A stretch of 64,000 bases of DNA, taken from the NCBI RefSeq assembly GCF_019649055.1, contig NW_026570290.1, forward strand, positions 434,001 to 498,000, in the 5' to 3' direction. Below are positions 1 to 10,540 of this stretch, one piece after another. Within the stretch, counting starts at the first letter, position 1. Each line of letters begins with the position of its first letter. Position numbers and translations under genes: made by a program. The DNA comes from Paramacrobiotus metropolitanus (taxonomy: Eukaryota > Tardigrada > Eutardigrada > Parachela > Macrobiotidae). Below the pieces are notes generated by a model that made no database searches, had not been told where the DNA came from, and worked only from the letters and a program-made list of their open reading frames with translations.

Positions 1-666
1 CGGTGAGCACTCGTATGAGAAGAAACTTCGGTCTTTTACACATGGAAAGAATCGTTTAAAGAATACGTTTTCGATTGCGCTAGCGTTGTCGATGTTGAGG
101 TTATGCCGTAATTTACCATCAGAATCATTTCATTTGGAACAAGGATCGATCCGAGAATTGTGCTGAAGCAACACACTGGGGAACTGGCACTGGTGTTCAT
201 ATTAGCTTCTGACGCAATCAGCTACAACGATGCTAATCAGCACCCGGATACAGCCAAAACTGCAATCACATTTAGTAGTAAGTACAAGCTGGACTGCTGG
301 AATACTTCATGCTGTAAAAAACTGAATTACTGGGAATTTTGCACTCGGACGCCTAAAAGGCGGAGGGGCCGCGCTGGAAAGCCGTCCGCCACTGATTATC
401 GAACAACAGGCGCATGGAGCGTGAATCCGGCCAATAGCCGACGCACTTTTAAGAGCCTTGATTACCACAGTGTACATACTGTAACTGCCAGCAGCTAACA
501 GTCGTTCGCATTTTCATTCGTGTTTATGTTGGCTGCGGAGCCTGCGGTAAGCAAAGGTGTTTGCCGTCGAGCTTTTTTTTTAAATTTTGAACTCGCGTTT
601 GCATTTAATTTGTTCGCTTTTGAAACTGTTTGTTTTGATCATTAAATATTTTAACAAGAAACAGCT
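1..666. other. Upstream flank, no gene identified
   Basis: I see no convincing coding exon here. A 112-codon open frame at 160-498 lacks an ATG and recognisable composition. The stretch probably holds the promoter and 5' UTR of the gene starting at 667, but I see no specific core promoter signal. Confidence 0.4.
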
Positions 667-2024
667 ATGGACTCCTCGTCTTTTATGTCGTGTTGCTCTT
701 CAAATGAGGACTTTATGGAGAAGTTGTACTACTCTGCATCGGATGACGATTCTTTCCAGTCTGCACTGCACGTGTCGGATGAGGGATCATTCCATTCTGC
801 AATGGATACCAGTGACGTTTCGATGGGAGACCGATCGAAATTATCGTGGAATGGCGACAAAGAAGGATCGTCGTCGTACAGTGATGAAGAAGCGCGCCAC
901 ACGGACGAGTCGAATTCCCTGGATCCGTCGGAAGAGTCCTCCAGTTTCGACATGGCGGATAGTGATGCAGCATCCATGCAGTTGTCCATGCCGTCGTTCA
1001 CTGTTTCCTTGGAGGACAGCCATTTTAGTGTAGAGTGCACGAACGAAGAGAATGCCAGCGGCGAACGTACCTTGGACAAGAGTTTCTTCGATTTCGAGTA
1101 CCATGCTGCAAGACCGTCGCACGGTGACTCTACAGATGGCGCTGCATCGTTCCACCTCAACGCAGTTCAGGGAGAAGGGATGGAAGCCAAGGATGACGTG
1201 TCGGTCAGATCCGCTTTGATGAGCGCGAGCGGAACGGGGTCGTTGACCTGTGATGTGGCGGCCATGGTCATGGCGGCCGCTATGGCGGAACCTCTACCAT
1301 CGGAAGAAGCAGGCGTTGCGATTTGTGATAAACCCCATACTGCTCCTCGGACGCCTGTAGAGACACGGAGCCGTCGAACCAGGAAGGCCAGCAGTGGCGC
1401 CCTTGAAGCCGGAACGTCCGCGGCAAAACTTGCACCGCCGCGTAAGCAGCGCGCTCATCGGGTTACGGATAAAGCGTCGGGACAAAGTTTCCAAGAAGGT
1501 CGGCGCTTTCCGTACTTTTCCTCTATGTTGGAATCGTTCTTCTTCTGAGACGGGGGGACTAATCTGGCATAAATACTTTTAGGGCAAATCGTGCATTTCC
1601 CAGCGAAGCCGACGAAAGGCCATCCGCCGTACTATTATACCGGCCAAATCGTCCAGCAAATACTGGACAAGAACGGTGCTTTGGGTTACATCGTCCGATA
1701 TGCGTATTTCACTTCGCTGAAGATGGACAATTGGTAACAATTTTCTAACTGCGTTCTCTGTGTGCAGTGCTTGCGTGGTGCGCACACATGGAAGACTTAC
1801 ACAGGAACAGTTGTCCTGGTACTGAGTTGTTCTGTAATTGTAGGCGCTTTTACAAAAACACCAAACCCGACTTCATTTGTGCGAGTGCCTTAATTGCGGA
1901 TGGGATCGATGCGCGCATGTTTGTGCAGCGCACTAACCAGCGCTACCGCACCGCGGTGAAGCGAATGGCTTGTCGAAAGAATGCGGATGGACGCCGCACA
2001 GGTGATATAGCGAAGCGAGTGTAA
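667..2024 (+). CDS. Ser/Asp-rich protein with C-terminal MRG-like chromo-barrel domain
   Basis: Exon 1 (667-1498) begins at an ATG and encodes about 277 residues of acidic, serine-rich, probably disordered sequence with a repeated SFxSAxxxSD pattern. A phase-1 intron, 1499-1582 (84 bp, GT...AG), joins it to exon 2 at 1583. The joined frame reads FQEGQIVHFP, then YYYTGQIV, GYIVRYAY and KMDNW, which follows the MRG15/MSL3 chromo-barrel pattern (FQEG start, hydrophobic strands, terminal W-D-x-W). Exon 2 either stops at TAA 1735-1737 or splices at 1734. Splicing to 1807 keeps the Trp and opens a further basic C-terminal stretch ending at 2024; splicing to 1768, the better-looking acceptor, gives an early stop. 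MRG chromo barrels bind methylated histone H3; that role here is inferred. No MRG helical domain is visible, so this is not a full MRG15 orthologue. Confidence 0.5.
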
Positions 2025-3012
2025 ATATTCCAGCCGATGTTACGGTATTTCTTGTTACATGTAATGATTTTGCTTTCATGTTATAAAGCCGCCGTTACAA
2101 ATTACAAAATTGATGCTTTTATTTTGTTCTTGATTATTTGCGAGATTTTTCGTTGATTTATTGCAGTACTTCGTATCTCGATTGATTAGCTTACCGCTTT
2201 CTTTACGAATGTATTATTATGCGGTTTTGTTTTAATTCCGTCGTTTGTACGGAGTTTTAGATGGTTTATGTACCTACGCACTGCAGAATGTGTAGCTCTG
2301 TTTCTTTCTGCGCCTGCAGTTGCGCATCTGCTTGAAAGTCTGGCATTATCAGGAAAGGGTAGAACGGTTCTTGTTGTCCAGCAGCTGCTCTGCTTGACGA
2401 TAGTATTGTTGCGAATGGATAAAATGTGTAATGGATTGCGTGTTGTACAAGCTCATTTAACATCTACAGTACTGTACCGAAGTTGCACAAGTCAGTTCAT
2501 TTGAAAATTGTAGTTTGACACGGTAGAGTTCACTGGATACTGTTTTTAACAAGGGGCCTGGAAGCCAAGTACACAAATTCGAATAGGACTGAGCCACGCA
2601 ACCTCTAGTTGGTTGGTCCCGAGAGGTTTGTGAAAGTTTGTCACGGGAACCAAGAAACATATTATGCAGATACCACGAACACATGCTGCCGACCGACTTC
2701 AAGGCTGCCGACCGACCGACCGACCGCTGCAGTGGTCACCGACTTCAATCTAAGACTATGAAGGTCTCAATCTGCAGCGCGTGTGTCTCGGAATTTTAGC
2801 GGTTTCTGTGTTGTTTAATACCTTGTACGAGTGCAATTATAAAAGATGGAAAGGGATGGCAGTGATTGGACAAAGCCATCCAGTTTCAGTGTTTTCAGAC
2901 GTTATGGAAACACTCTTCAAAATTTCAAATTGTAGCAGATCAATCGTGAATCCGTGATCATTGGGATCTTGTCAGATTTTAACTGATTTTGTGAAATAAG
3001 TATACCACCGCT
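2025..3012. other. Intergenic region with a short GACC microsatellite
   Basis: No coding exon could be supported. A short run of tandem GACC units sits near 2705-2728, with a related GCCGACCGACTTCAA motif repeated just before it. The rest is ordinary AT-rich sequence between the chromo-barrel gene and the receptor gene. Confidence 0.4.
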
Positions 3013-4796
3013 TTACGAAAATCGGGCGCTGGAGTTTAACAGCACAGGTGTATGGCGACCGTCCTTCGGGTTTGTTTCATAAATAAACAAAATATATGTG
3101 ACGAGGATTCCGAACATCTAAAGAACCAAACCTTCAGTTATAACTACTGTAAGTTTTTAACATTGGACATCTTTAAATTATACGATTGTTGCAGCTCATA
3201 AGAACGCTGCAATGACACGTTAAGAACAGATTTTGCGCATCTTCCTTACCGACACAATAAACTCCACATTCATCGTGAAGATATTCCACGCCGTAAACAC
3301 TACCGGACAGTCCCGTAATCGACGTAACGTTCCGCGAATCTGCATCTCCAGTGCAACATCGCATCGGTCCGTCTCCTCCAAAATCGTATTCAAAATGACC
3401 GTAACTGAATGCGCCTGGGAAAGAAACAAAATTAATACGTAACTGACTTGTGAATGCGCCCGCAAATATTAGTTAAGCATTAATCCCTTTCAAAGCATAT
3501 TAAGTATTCTGTAAAGCCAACCATAATAATTTTGACTTTTAAGCATTAAGGCTTTTTGAGCGACAGCATTTAACAAAATTATTATTTATTGGTTACCTTT
3601 ATGTGAACATATGCTGCCGATACGGTCCGGAACAGCAGCCACAACAAATTACAATACGCACAAAAACAGTACATAACTCGATCCATGGCACTGTCCGTAA
3701 AGATGTATCCAACCTTGGATGGCGCAGCAAGAATTAAAGTGCCAATTAGCAAAACCGCACCAAGAATCTCTATGGCCAAACTAATAAGATTGGCCGGTGC
3801 GTATACGGCATCCAGCTGGCGCACAATTTCTGATAAGGTCAAGTGATGCTGACGGTATTTCTTAATGCCGGTCACAAATTCCTTGTAGTCAATCTTCTCG
3901 GCTTTGTATGCTGCGTAATGGTCCGTGCAATGACTTTCAACCTGGCGAAAAGCCAATCCTAAGGTCATGGCCAAAATAGTGAACGATAACGAAAAGCCGA
4001 ACGCTGCAAACGCCGGAAGGGACAATGCTACCGCCTGGAGATACGCGCCGTGAACGGTCCAAAATTCATAACCGAAAACTATCATTTTTTCATGGAAAAT
4101 GCTGTCCACACGCAACTTCCAGAGATACGAATAAACTCCAGTATTGAGGACCACCAGGACAGAAAAACCCGCTAGAAAACGTTTGACCGGGTACAGCGGT
4201 ATTGACGCACTGCATACATATGTTGACATTTGTGCCATAATTGCGGGCAACTGCTTTGTATGGAATGCCATTAGGAATCCATAAATTATGCAGCCTAATT
4301 CGTATTCAATGAATAATCCGGCGACGATGATAGTGTGAATTGTCGGTCCTGTGGATGTCATTATCGCGTCATATAATGTTAAAAGATCGGCGACTGCGCC
4401 GCAGATTGTGATTAGTGAGATAACAATTCTCGTGCCGACGGCGTACGATACGGTTGTCGTGCCGGTTTCAAATAACTGCCACGGGCATAAACCGAACCAC
4501 CGCAGAACCAGTAAAATAGTTTGAGAGCATTGGTCAAACCAGCCGAACGTATCTGGAACGGATTTCGTCTTGGTGTTCGCCATCTTAACTAGGAAAGGAC
4601 GATATCGACTGTGCTGTTCGCCTTGGGTGCAATACTTCATGGTTGGACAAATTACTGGGCCATATGAAAATTTAGGTGAGCTTTTCCTAAATACAACACT
4701 CCGGTATATCATGATCACACCGCTTTCATTCATATTTGGAGCTACAGAGTTCGTGTAAGTCATAGCTCCTGAGGGATGTAGATCGTACTCAAACAT
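3013..4796 (-). CDS. Gustatory-receptor-like seven-transmembrane chemoreceptor
   Basis: Three exons on the minus strand: 4796-3597, 3414-3250 and 3117-3013, all phase 0, with donors GTAACC and GTAAGG and acceptors TTTCCCAG and TTCTTTAG. The product is about 489 aa. The long first exon encodes several hydrophobic segments and a cytoplasmic stretch (HHLTLSEIVRQLDAVYAPAN) typical of the last intracellular loop of insect gustatory receptors. Exon 2 ends in FTAWNIFTMNVEFIVS and exon 3 begins MFGILVTYILFIYE, together the TM7 region with the family's hallmark TY dipeptide. Insect GRs are ligand-gated channels with an intracellular N-terminus; that topology is assumed. The ATG at 4796 is the first in frame, but an upstream exon cannot be excluded. 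The ligand is unknown. Confidence 0.82.
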
Positions 4797-6250
4797 GGGA
4801 AGCGTAAAGCAAACATTGCGCAGCAATTTTAATTCCACGGTGGCTTACACAAAACATCCCACAGGAAAGGGCACGGCTAGCAGCAATAAGGAGAATCGAC
4901 AATTTGGCGGAATTATAAAAAACCACGTGGAAGGAAGCGGAATCTACAGTTTTGAATTTGAACATATTTTTTATTGCTCAGAGTTCCACTGTAGAACCAA
5001 AAAATTTATAGAATTTATGCAAATTTAGAACGCCATTGCACAAAAAATTAAAGCAGAACATAATTCTTTATTACTTATTGTACGAGTAACGAATAACGAG
5101 GCGCATATGTGAATCAACATATGAAAGGCATCTGCTCAAGAGGCGTCAAGCTGATGAAAACATGCGCTTCCAACCATAGAAGTATTAAAATTATGGCAGT
5201 TCCATAAATCCTTCATAATTACATCTATTCACGTTGTAGTGCACTGTCAGACCGAAGACAGACTGGTACTAAATTTCCTTTGCGTTGACTGTCCAAGTCC
5301 GCGGATACTACCGGCAGAAAGGTTACAGTTGCAGCTTGCCATGTGTACTTGTAAACACCCCCATCTACTTTGTATAGCAAAATCTTTGGGGGGTTTTGGT
5401 GATGACCATTCTGTTCAAGCTATCCACTGACTTATTTCAAAACCGTGGTGATTTGAGATTTCAATGGCATGTTTTTGGTTACTTTAACTGTATACGTATC
5501 ACGGTATCAGTCACGGATTCTTCTAAGCAGTGGCACTATTCACTCCATTGATCTTACGGACCTGAGGCTCAGGAATTAATGCTTGCTTTTTGTCCGGTTG
5601 TTCGCACCTAGAGTAGTAATTACCGGTACAAATGTTATTATTGTGGCATTAAATGGCGTCGATAAAATGTGTGAAGGTTGCCGATTTTGCCGATTGTGTT
5701 ATGCAGTACTCTTCTGTTTTTATTAGCAAGTGGTTTACTGGATGAAATTCGACAAACGGCTTTAGTTGTAACACACAACAATCATTTTCAGTTCCCTGTG
5801 TAAAATTACAGAAACAATGCAGACTTGCTCATTTCGACATCGGAGCGTGCCATGTACCTGGTACGAAAACATGCTCTACATAGTGTCAAAATAACAGCTT
5901 CCTTTCAAAATCAACGGCTGCGATACATAATTTCATTACACTTTTGGCAACTGCCAATAACCCGTGTGAGTTGATTGTGTCTAGAATTCCGAAAGAAAAG
6001 AACGCAATGTATTTGTTCCAATGAAATTCCGGCATGGCCGTAAACACTGCATCTATCGTCAGTTTACTCGCCTCTCAAGTTCGCTGAAAATTTCAAAGAA
6101 AGAATCACTCTTGCAGTACAACTCCAAAAATCGAAAACCATTCAGTCCTTTGGACGACAACCAATACTGTAATATTCATCAACACAGAACCAAAAAGGCA
6201 TCAAAAACAAAGCACCATCACCTGTAAAGAGCTAATATGATTCCTCGTGC
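4797..6250. other. Intergenic region, nothing recognised
   Basis: Short open frames on both strands show no family resemblance, splice structure or compositional bias. No repeat family was evident to me. It separates the receptor gene from the 3' end of the MATH-BTB gene, both on the minus strand. Confidence 0.4.
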
Positions 6251-7637
6251 TTATTCCTGCATTCTTGAGGCGTGTTCCACAATTAAGGGAAGCAGACTAG
6301 CATCCGCCTGCATAACCTCTTGAAATGCTTCGGTATGCAGGACGTGCTCCATCTTTCCCGGCAGCACATCCAACACGGCAGTCTTCAGCACATCCAACCC
6401 GCGCTGTTTAGCTAGGACGAGATAATGCGCCGCCTTCTCCAGAGGAATATCACCCGCCAGGATCTGCTCGCACACCGAACGCGGATCCAGCAGTTCGTAC
6501 TTCTCCGCCATAATCAATACCTTCTCCGCATTGTCCGCGCTAATCTTGCCGAATTTACATCCCTACACATAGTCCAACAGAACTCCCACACTTTCTCCAT
6601 CAACATCCACCAGATCACAGCAGGACTTTTGTTTTTCTTTGCAGTTATGCTTCAGCATGGCAGCGAACACTGGAGACTGTGCAGTAAGAAAACTGCGACT
6701 AACCGAGAATTTCTGACCGTCACTTGAGCGTAGAACAAAGTCCGTTGATTGCGACGGTTGTTCCGACAACAGCAACTGGTTTTGGCGAGAAGCGAAATTC
6801 AGCAGCAATTTCCCATCAGATTCAAAGGGTTTGGCGATTATCACGTTCGGAGTGGGCTGCAATTTATGCTTCGCATACACGACAACATCCAAAATGAAAG
6901 TCAGGCAGTCGTCTCTCACTTCATCGTTTAGCTTCTGGTAGCTGACAGCCTTCGGAAAGCCATAACCAGCTAGGCTAGGAAGGGGAAATGTCTGGGTTGT
7001 TGTGATGTGGAAGTCTCGGAGGGGAAGATCCACTTTCTTTCCAGTATAAATCCTGCGTCAAGTCACAAACAAAAGGAACTGCAAAATATTAAAATGAAGT
7101 AAGTTAATATTACACTGATCGTACAGATATACGATACCACCTAATTACGGATTAAAACCGTACTGCAGCCAGTGCTCAGTGGCACTGTGGCAGTGTAGCT
7201 TTGTGGACACTGGACAGATAAGTACTGTACTGTATAACTTCGTTTGCTGTTCATTTAAAATGTATTGTATTTGTACAATACAAAATACTGCTTCACTGCG
7301 CAAGCATATGGTTTCTCGTATTAATAGTAACAGCTGATGCTTAAATTTTTAGTAGGTAATACATAAAAGGTATCAACATTTCTTTTTAATTGTAATAAAA
7401 TTAATAATTTCCGTTGTTACGATTAATACAGTACCTACTTATTGACGGTTGATATCGTTCACCGCAAAATAATAATTTATTTTCTTTTTTCGCTGTTCAT
7501 GTACTGTAATGCCTTTTGTAAAGTTGGGGAAGAAGAGAAGGGAGTTTACTTAAACCCTCGAATTCACTAATTAACCGTTTTTTGACTGAACACTTAAGGA
7601 CTGACAATGTAACATTATTTAAATTAAGGTCAGTGCT

Positions 7638-8282
7638 ATGCGCCCCGACAATCGGGGCGCAAAGCAAATCGGCTGTGCGCCCCGATCGGGGCGCGAAGTA
7701 AATTGGCTGTGCGCCCGGTCAGGACGCGAAGTAATTTGGCTTTGCGCCCCGAATTTTCGAATTTGCGCCCCGAATTTTGTACACCAAAAATTATCACGTA
7801 ATACATGGTGCAATGGGTATTATAATGTTTCCGGAGAGACAGGTGACCTTGAAAGAACAGCCAAGTTTAATGAAGCCTTCAGAATTTTGTCGAAAGATCT
7901 TTCATCTGTTGTCGCAGCGCAAAATTCAGAAAGATACCAGTATATGCTGCAACAACTGCAGCGTGCCTTGGACCACCTTGATCAAGGGCATTTGTTCCGC
8001 GTATTACCGGTAGTTGAGACGGCGTCAGTTTCCTGTCAGACAGATTTAACTGGAAAAGTTGTCGATAATCCTGCGCACTTACTGGAAGAAAATGCAAAAA
8101 AAGAGACAGAAAAAAGTCCAAGAAGGAGTTTACCTGAATTTGAACTGTTTCGCGATGCCAGAAATAAACGCGGTCGACCACCGAAAAGCTGCTTAGGATT
8201 TTATGAAAATTCGCAAAAGCCGGAAACACCCGATGCGCCGCCCACACAGCCATACAAGAGTAAACCTAACGACGACGTCTAA
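7638..8282 (+). CDS. AT-hook-containing ORF of the MULE-like element
   Basis: A 214-codon open frame whose ATG falls within the left terminal inverted repeat, so the first 50 or so residues simply translate the repeat. The informative part is residues about 60-214: a helical stretch (YQYMLQQLQRALDHLDQG) and a basic motif NKRGRPPKS resembling an AT-hook. Such basic RGRP-type motifs occur near the C-termini of MULE and SWIM-type transposases, so this may be the remnant of a transposase tail. It could join the downstream protease exon by splicing, since the acceptor before 8462 needs one upstream base. No catalytic domain is visible. Confidence 0.45.
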   Translation: MRPDNRGAKQIGCAPRSGREVNWLCARSGREVIWLCAPNFRICAPNFVHQKLSRNTWCNGYYNVSGETGDLERTAKFNEAFRILSKDLSSVVAAQNSERYQYMLQQLQRALDHLDQGHLFRVLPVVETASVSCQTDLTGKVVDNPAHLLEENAKKETEKSPRRSLPEFELFRDARNKRGRPPKSCLGFYENSQKPETPDAPPTQPYKSKPNDDV

Positions 8283-8461
8283 CATGCCCTCCTGTAATAA
8301 CCCTCCACAGTTTGCCAGATGAACATCCAAAGCATACATCTGCTAAAAGGCGATGGAGCTCAGATGAAAATCCCGAGGAAGCGGGAGGAAGAAACCGTCT
8401 GGTGAAAAATATAGCAGGCAGATTTCCTATACACCAATATATCTGACATGCGTCGTTTCAG

Positions 8462-9123
8462 TTTCAACCATCGGACAATTCATCGACTCTAAAGTAGTTG
8501 CTGCTGTCTGGGCTTTGGCTAGAGCTGGCCTTCCATCAGTAAAGTCTGTTATCGGCTTCCTCAGCCCGCTGTGGGTGCAGAGGTGCCAGCCGGATTACGA
8601 GGTCATTACAACAGTAAGAGAAGATTACATGAATGGAAAAACTATCGTGCAACCTTTGTTTAACATCACGAATCATTTCGTGACGGCCAAAATCGATCCA
8701 CAGACACGTGTCGTAACTCTCTATGACTCGCTGGGATGGAAACCCAGTCCGTGGGTTCTTCTGCAAATATGGACGTTGTGCGGCGATAAGGAAGACGTTA
8801 ATACCGTGATGCCGCCGGTTCCGAAACAGTCGAGCGCGTCAAGTAACTGTGCCGTTTACTCGTGCGCGTTTGCGCTTGATATCATGCTGAAAGGAAATCC
8901 TGAAACATCGAATTATAAAGAGGAAACAGAATTCCGACAATGGCTGAAACAGATAATCGAAACTGAAATAATCTCAAAACCGTCAAAGAAACGTGGACGA
9001 TTTACGCACGAAACCACCAAACCGGAAACACCGCAAATGACGCTTTCGGCTGAACAAGCTGCTAATTTGCGAGTTTCTTTGAACTGCCGAGATGAACGGT
9101 GTACCATTTTAGTACCTTATTAG
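8462..9123 (+). CDS. Ulp1-like C48 cysteine protease of the MULE-like element
   Basis: The open frame follows a plausible acceptor (TTTCAG, ending 8461) and runs to TAG at 9121-9123, about 220 residues. It shows the C48 catalytic order: His in NHFVTAKID, Asp in LYDSLGW, Gln in PPVPKQSS, and Cys in SNCAVYSCAFALD. Upstream text (IGQFIDSKVVAAVWALARAG) matches the region before the domain. SUMO/ubiquitin-like proteases of this family are repeatedly captured by MULEs and other DNA elements; the substrate is unknown. All four catalytic positions look intact. The C-terminal tail is basic and has no recognised domain. The first coding exon was not identified with confidence. Confidence 0.72.
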
Positions 9124-9765
9124 AAGATTTCAGTAAATTGTGTAATTGGTATCTACCTGTATTTTGCAAACCCATTAAATTCGGGGCCTGGAAGGTTTTC
9201 GTTTCCACATAAAATTCGGGCGCACAGCCAAATTACTTCGCGTCCTGACCGGGCGCACAGCCAGTTTACTTCGCGCCCCGATCGGGGCGCACAGCCATTT
9301 CGTTAAATTAATAGTTAATCAGCATTTACTCACGTCAGCAAGATGTACGTACCAAGTTTTAAACTGGGCATCCACTGTGTGGTCACCGGTGTATGATTCG
9401 GAATCCTTACTAACATCAGTGAGAATCAAGTAGACGGAAACATATTTTGCTTCCGACCCAGCCACAGTTTCTTTATAGCACGTCTCCACGCACACTCGCC
9501 AGCGTCCCTCAAATCCGCTGTCCTCTTCCATGCCCGTCGAAACGATCCCGTCACTGTACAAAACTTCCGTTCGATTTTGGTAGAGCTTGAAATTATCAAG
9601 GGTCAACTTCAAAGTGAATTTGACAGTGTCTGGGGAAAGTCGATCGTGAACCACAATTTTCGATACAGAGGGATTCGCAGTCGATACAAGAAAATGAAAT
9701 GCTTCGAATTCGTGAATCTCCGAGATTAGATCATTAGCAGCTGAGAGTTCGAGCAGTACGATAAG

Positions 9766-10540
9766 ACTACACTATCCCGAAAGAATCTCTGGAAAGAGAT
9801 AACGCGAAATATTTTAAAATTGCGAAACATGCAGTACAAAGTACTTGAAGGTAGTGATATTCAACACTCATTGCAGTCTTGTTCTGAAGGTAACAGAAAG
9901 TTTGCCAAAGCCCAAAAGCAAACACTAACAAAATGAGAGTTGTCTGTCGCACATCACTCGATCCTGTTGTTGTGCCAACCCCCATCGGGCATTGTTTACC
10001 GAATGCGGGTTCAAACCGTTAAATGCACGGTGTGCAAAGATCAGCCAGGTAAAACGGCAGTAGGTATATAGCTTTTTTTGTATAAAAAATAGCTTTTAAA
10101 TGAAAATAGCTTTTGTGTGAAAATTAGCTTTTTTTTGTACTAATTAGATAAAATAATGTATTATAATGATTACATTAATAAAGCATACATGCACGAGTGC
10201 CGGAGTGAAGTGACGGATCTACAGAACTGTACACGTAACTGCCGTATAGAAGCGTAGCAAAGGAAGTGACGTCAGGCGCTACAACGACCAAGTCACAAAA
10301 TCTTGGCTGACTTCGGCAGGCAGCATTTTTAACAGACCGATCAGAAGCGGAATTTGGCCAAACATATTTTATTGAAACATCACTGCCTTTTGGCTTGTTT
10401 TTAGACGTTTCAAATTTGTGATACTTTTTTTATCTGTTGTAGCTTATACTGTATACACTAGTGTTTTTAGCCCTTTTCCTTTTAGGCAATATTGGATATT
10501 GTGCCTGTTGGCTGTTGGTATCCAAATGTGACGCAAAACT
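9766..10540. other. Intergenic region upstream of the Vav gene
   Basis: No supported exon. Near 10069-10135 there is a short array of imperfect ATAGCTTTT units. The last 100 bp before the Vav ATG probably holds 5' UTR; a pyrimidine-rich tract ending TTTTAG near 10484 could be a 5' UTR acceptor, but no donor was identified. Confidence 0.4.

Larger units (their letters stand above)
7628..9302 (+). mobile_element. Mutator-like (MULE-type) DNA element with Ulp1 protease, 1675 bp
   Basis: The element lies inside the intron of the minus-strand MATH-BTB gene. It is bounded by a 9-bp direct repeat TTAAATTAA (7619-7627 and 9303-9311), the target duplication size typical of Mutator-like elements. Both ends carry long inverted repeats (about 7671-7757 and 9211-9296), built from short sub-units of the form GCGCCCCGATCGGGGCGC that are themselves palindromic. 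Inside are an ORF with an AT-hook motif and a Ulp1-like C48 protease; no DDE transposase is visible, so the copy is probably non-autonomous. MULEs carrying C48 protease genes are known in other eukaryotes, which supports the assignment, but without a transposase the superfamily is an inference. Confidence 0.7.
6251..9765 (-). pseudogene. MATH-BTB (SPOP-like) gene with in-frame stop in the BTB domain
   Basis: Upstream exon about 9765-9353 and downstream exon 7052-6251 join in phase 2 across a 2.3 kb intron (donor GTACGT at 9352, acceptor CGCAG at 7053). The join rebuilds a MATH/TRAF-like domain: RWRVCVE and YVSVYLILTD in the first exon, then IYTGKKV, GYGFPKAVS and DDCLTFILDVVVYA. The BTB domain follows (TDFVLRSSDGQKFSVSRSFL, FAAMLKHNCKEK) with BACK-like helices (LEKAAHYLVLAKQRGLDVLK). 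At 6563-6565 an in-frame TAG falls exactly where SPOP-type proteins continue (after VLLDYV, before GCKFGK), and the frame resumes intact to the TAA at 6251. MATH-BTB proteins are substrate adaptors for Cullin-3 ligases. The stop may be a recent null allele, a sequencing error or readthrough; the rest is well kept. The start exon was not found; the 5' limit is uncertain. Confidence 0.65.

Noticed and set aside
160-498. 112-codon open frame at the left edge
   Set aside because: No ATG, no splice context, no recognisable composition or family; most likely chance.
2266-2504. Overlapping open frames on both strands
   Set aside because: Short, lacking ATG context and domain features; probably UTR or intergenic sequence.
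3207-3248. A 43-bp intron giving a different receptor C-terminus (acceptor at 3207)
   Set aside because: The exon at 3117-3013 gives the expected TM7 TY motif, so the longer intron is preferred.
9767-9985. Hydrophobic 72-codon minus-strand frame next to the MATH exon
   Set aside because: Ends in a stop before the MATH frame opens and does not join it; a coding role could not be supported.
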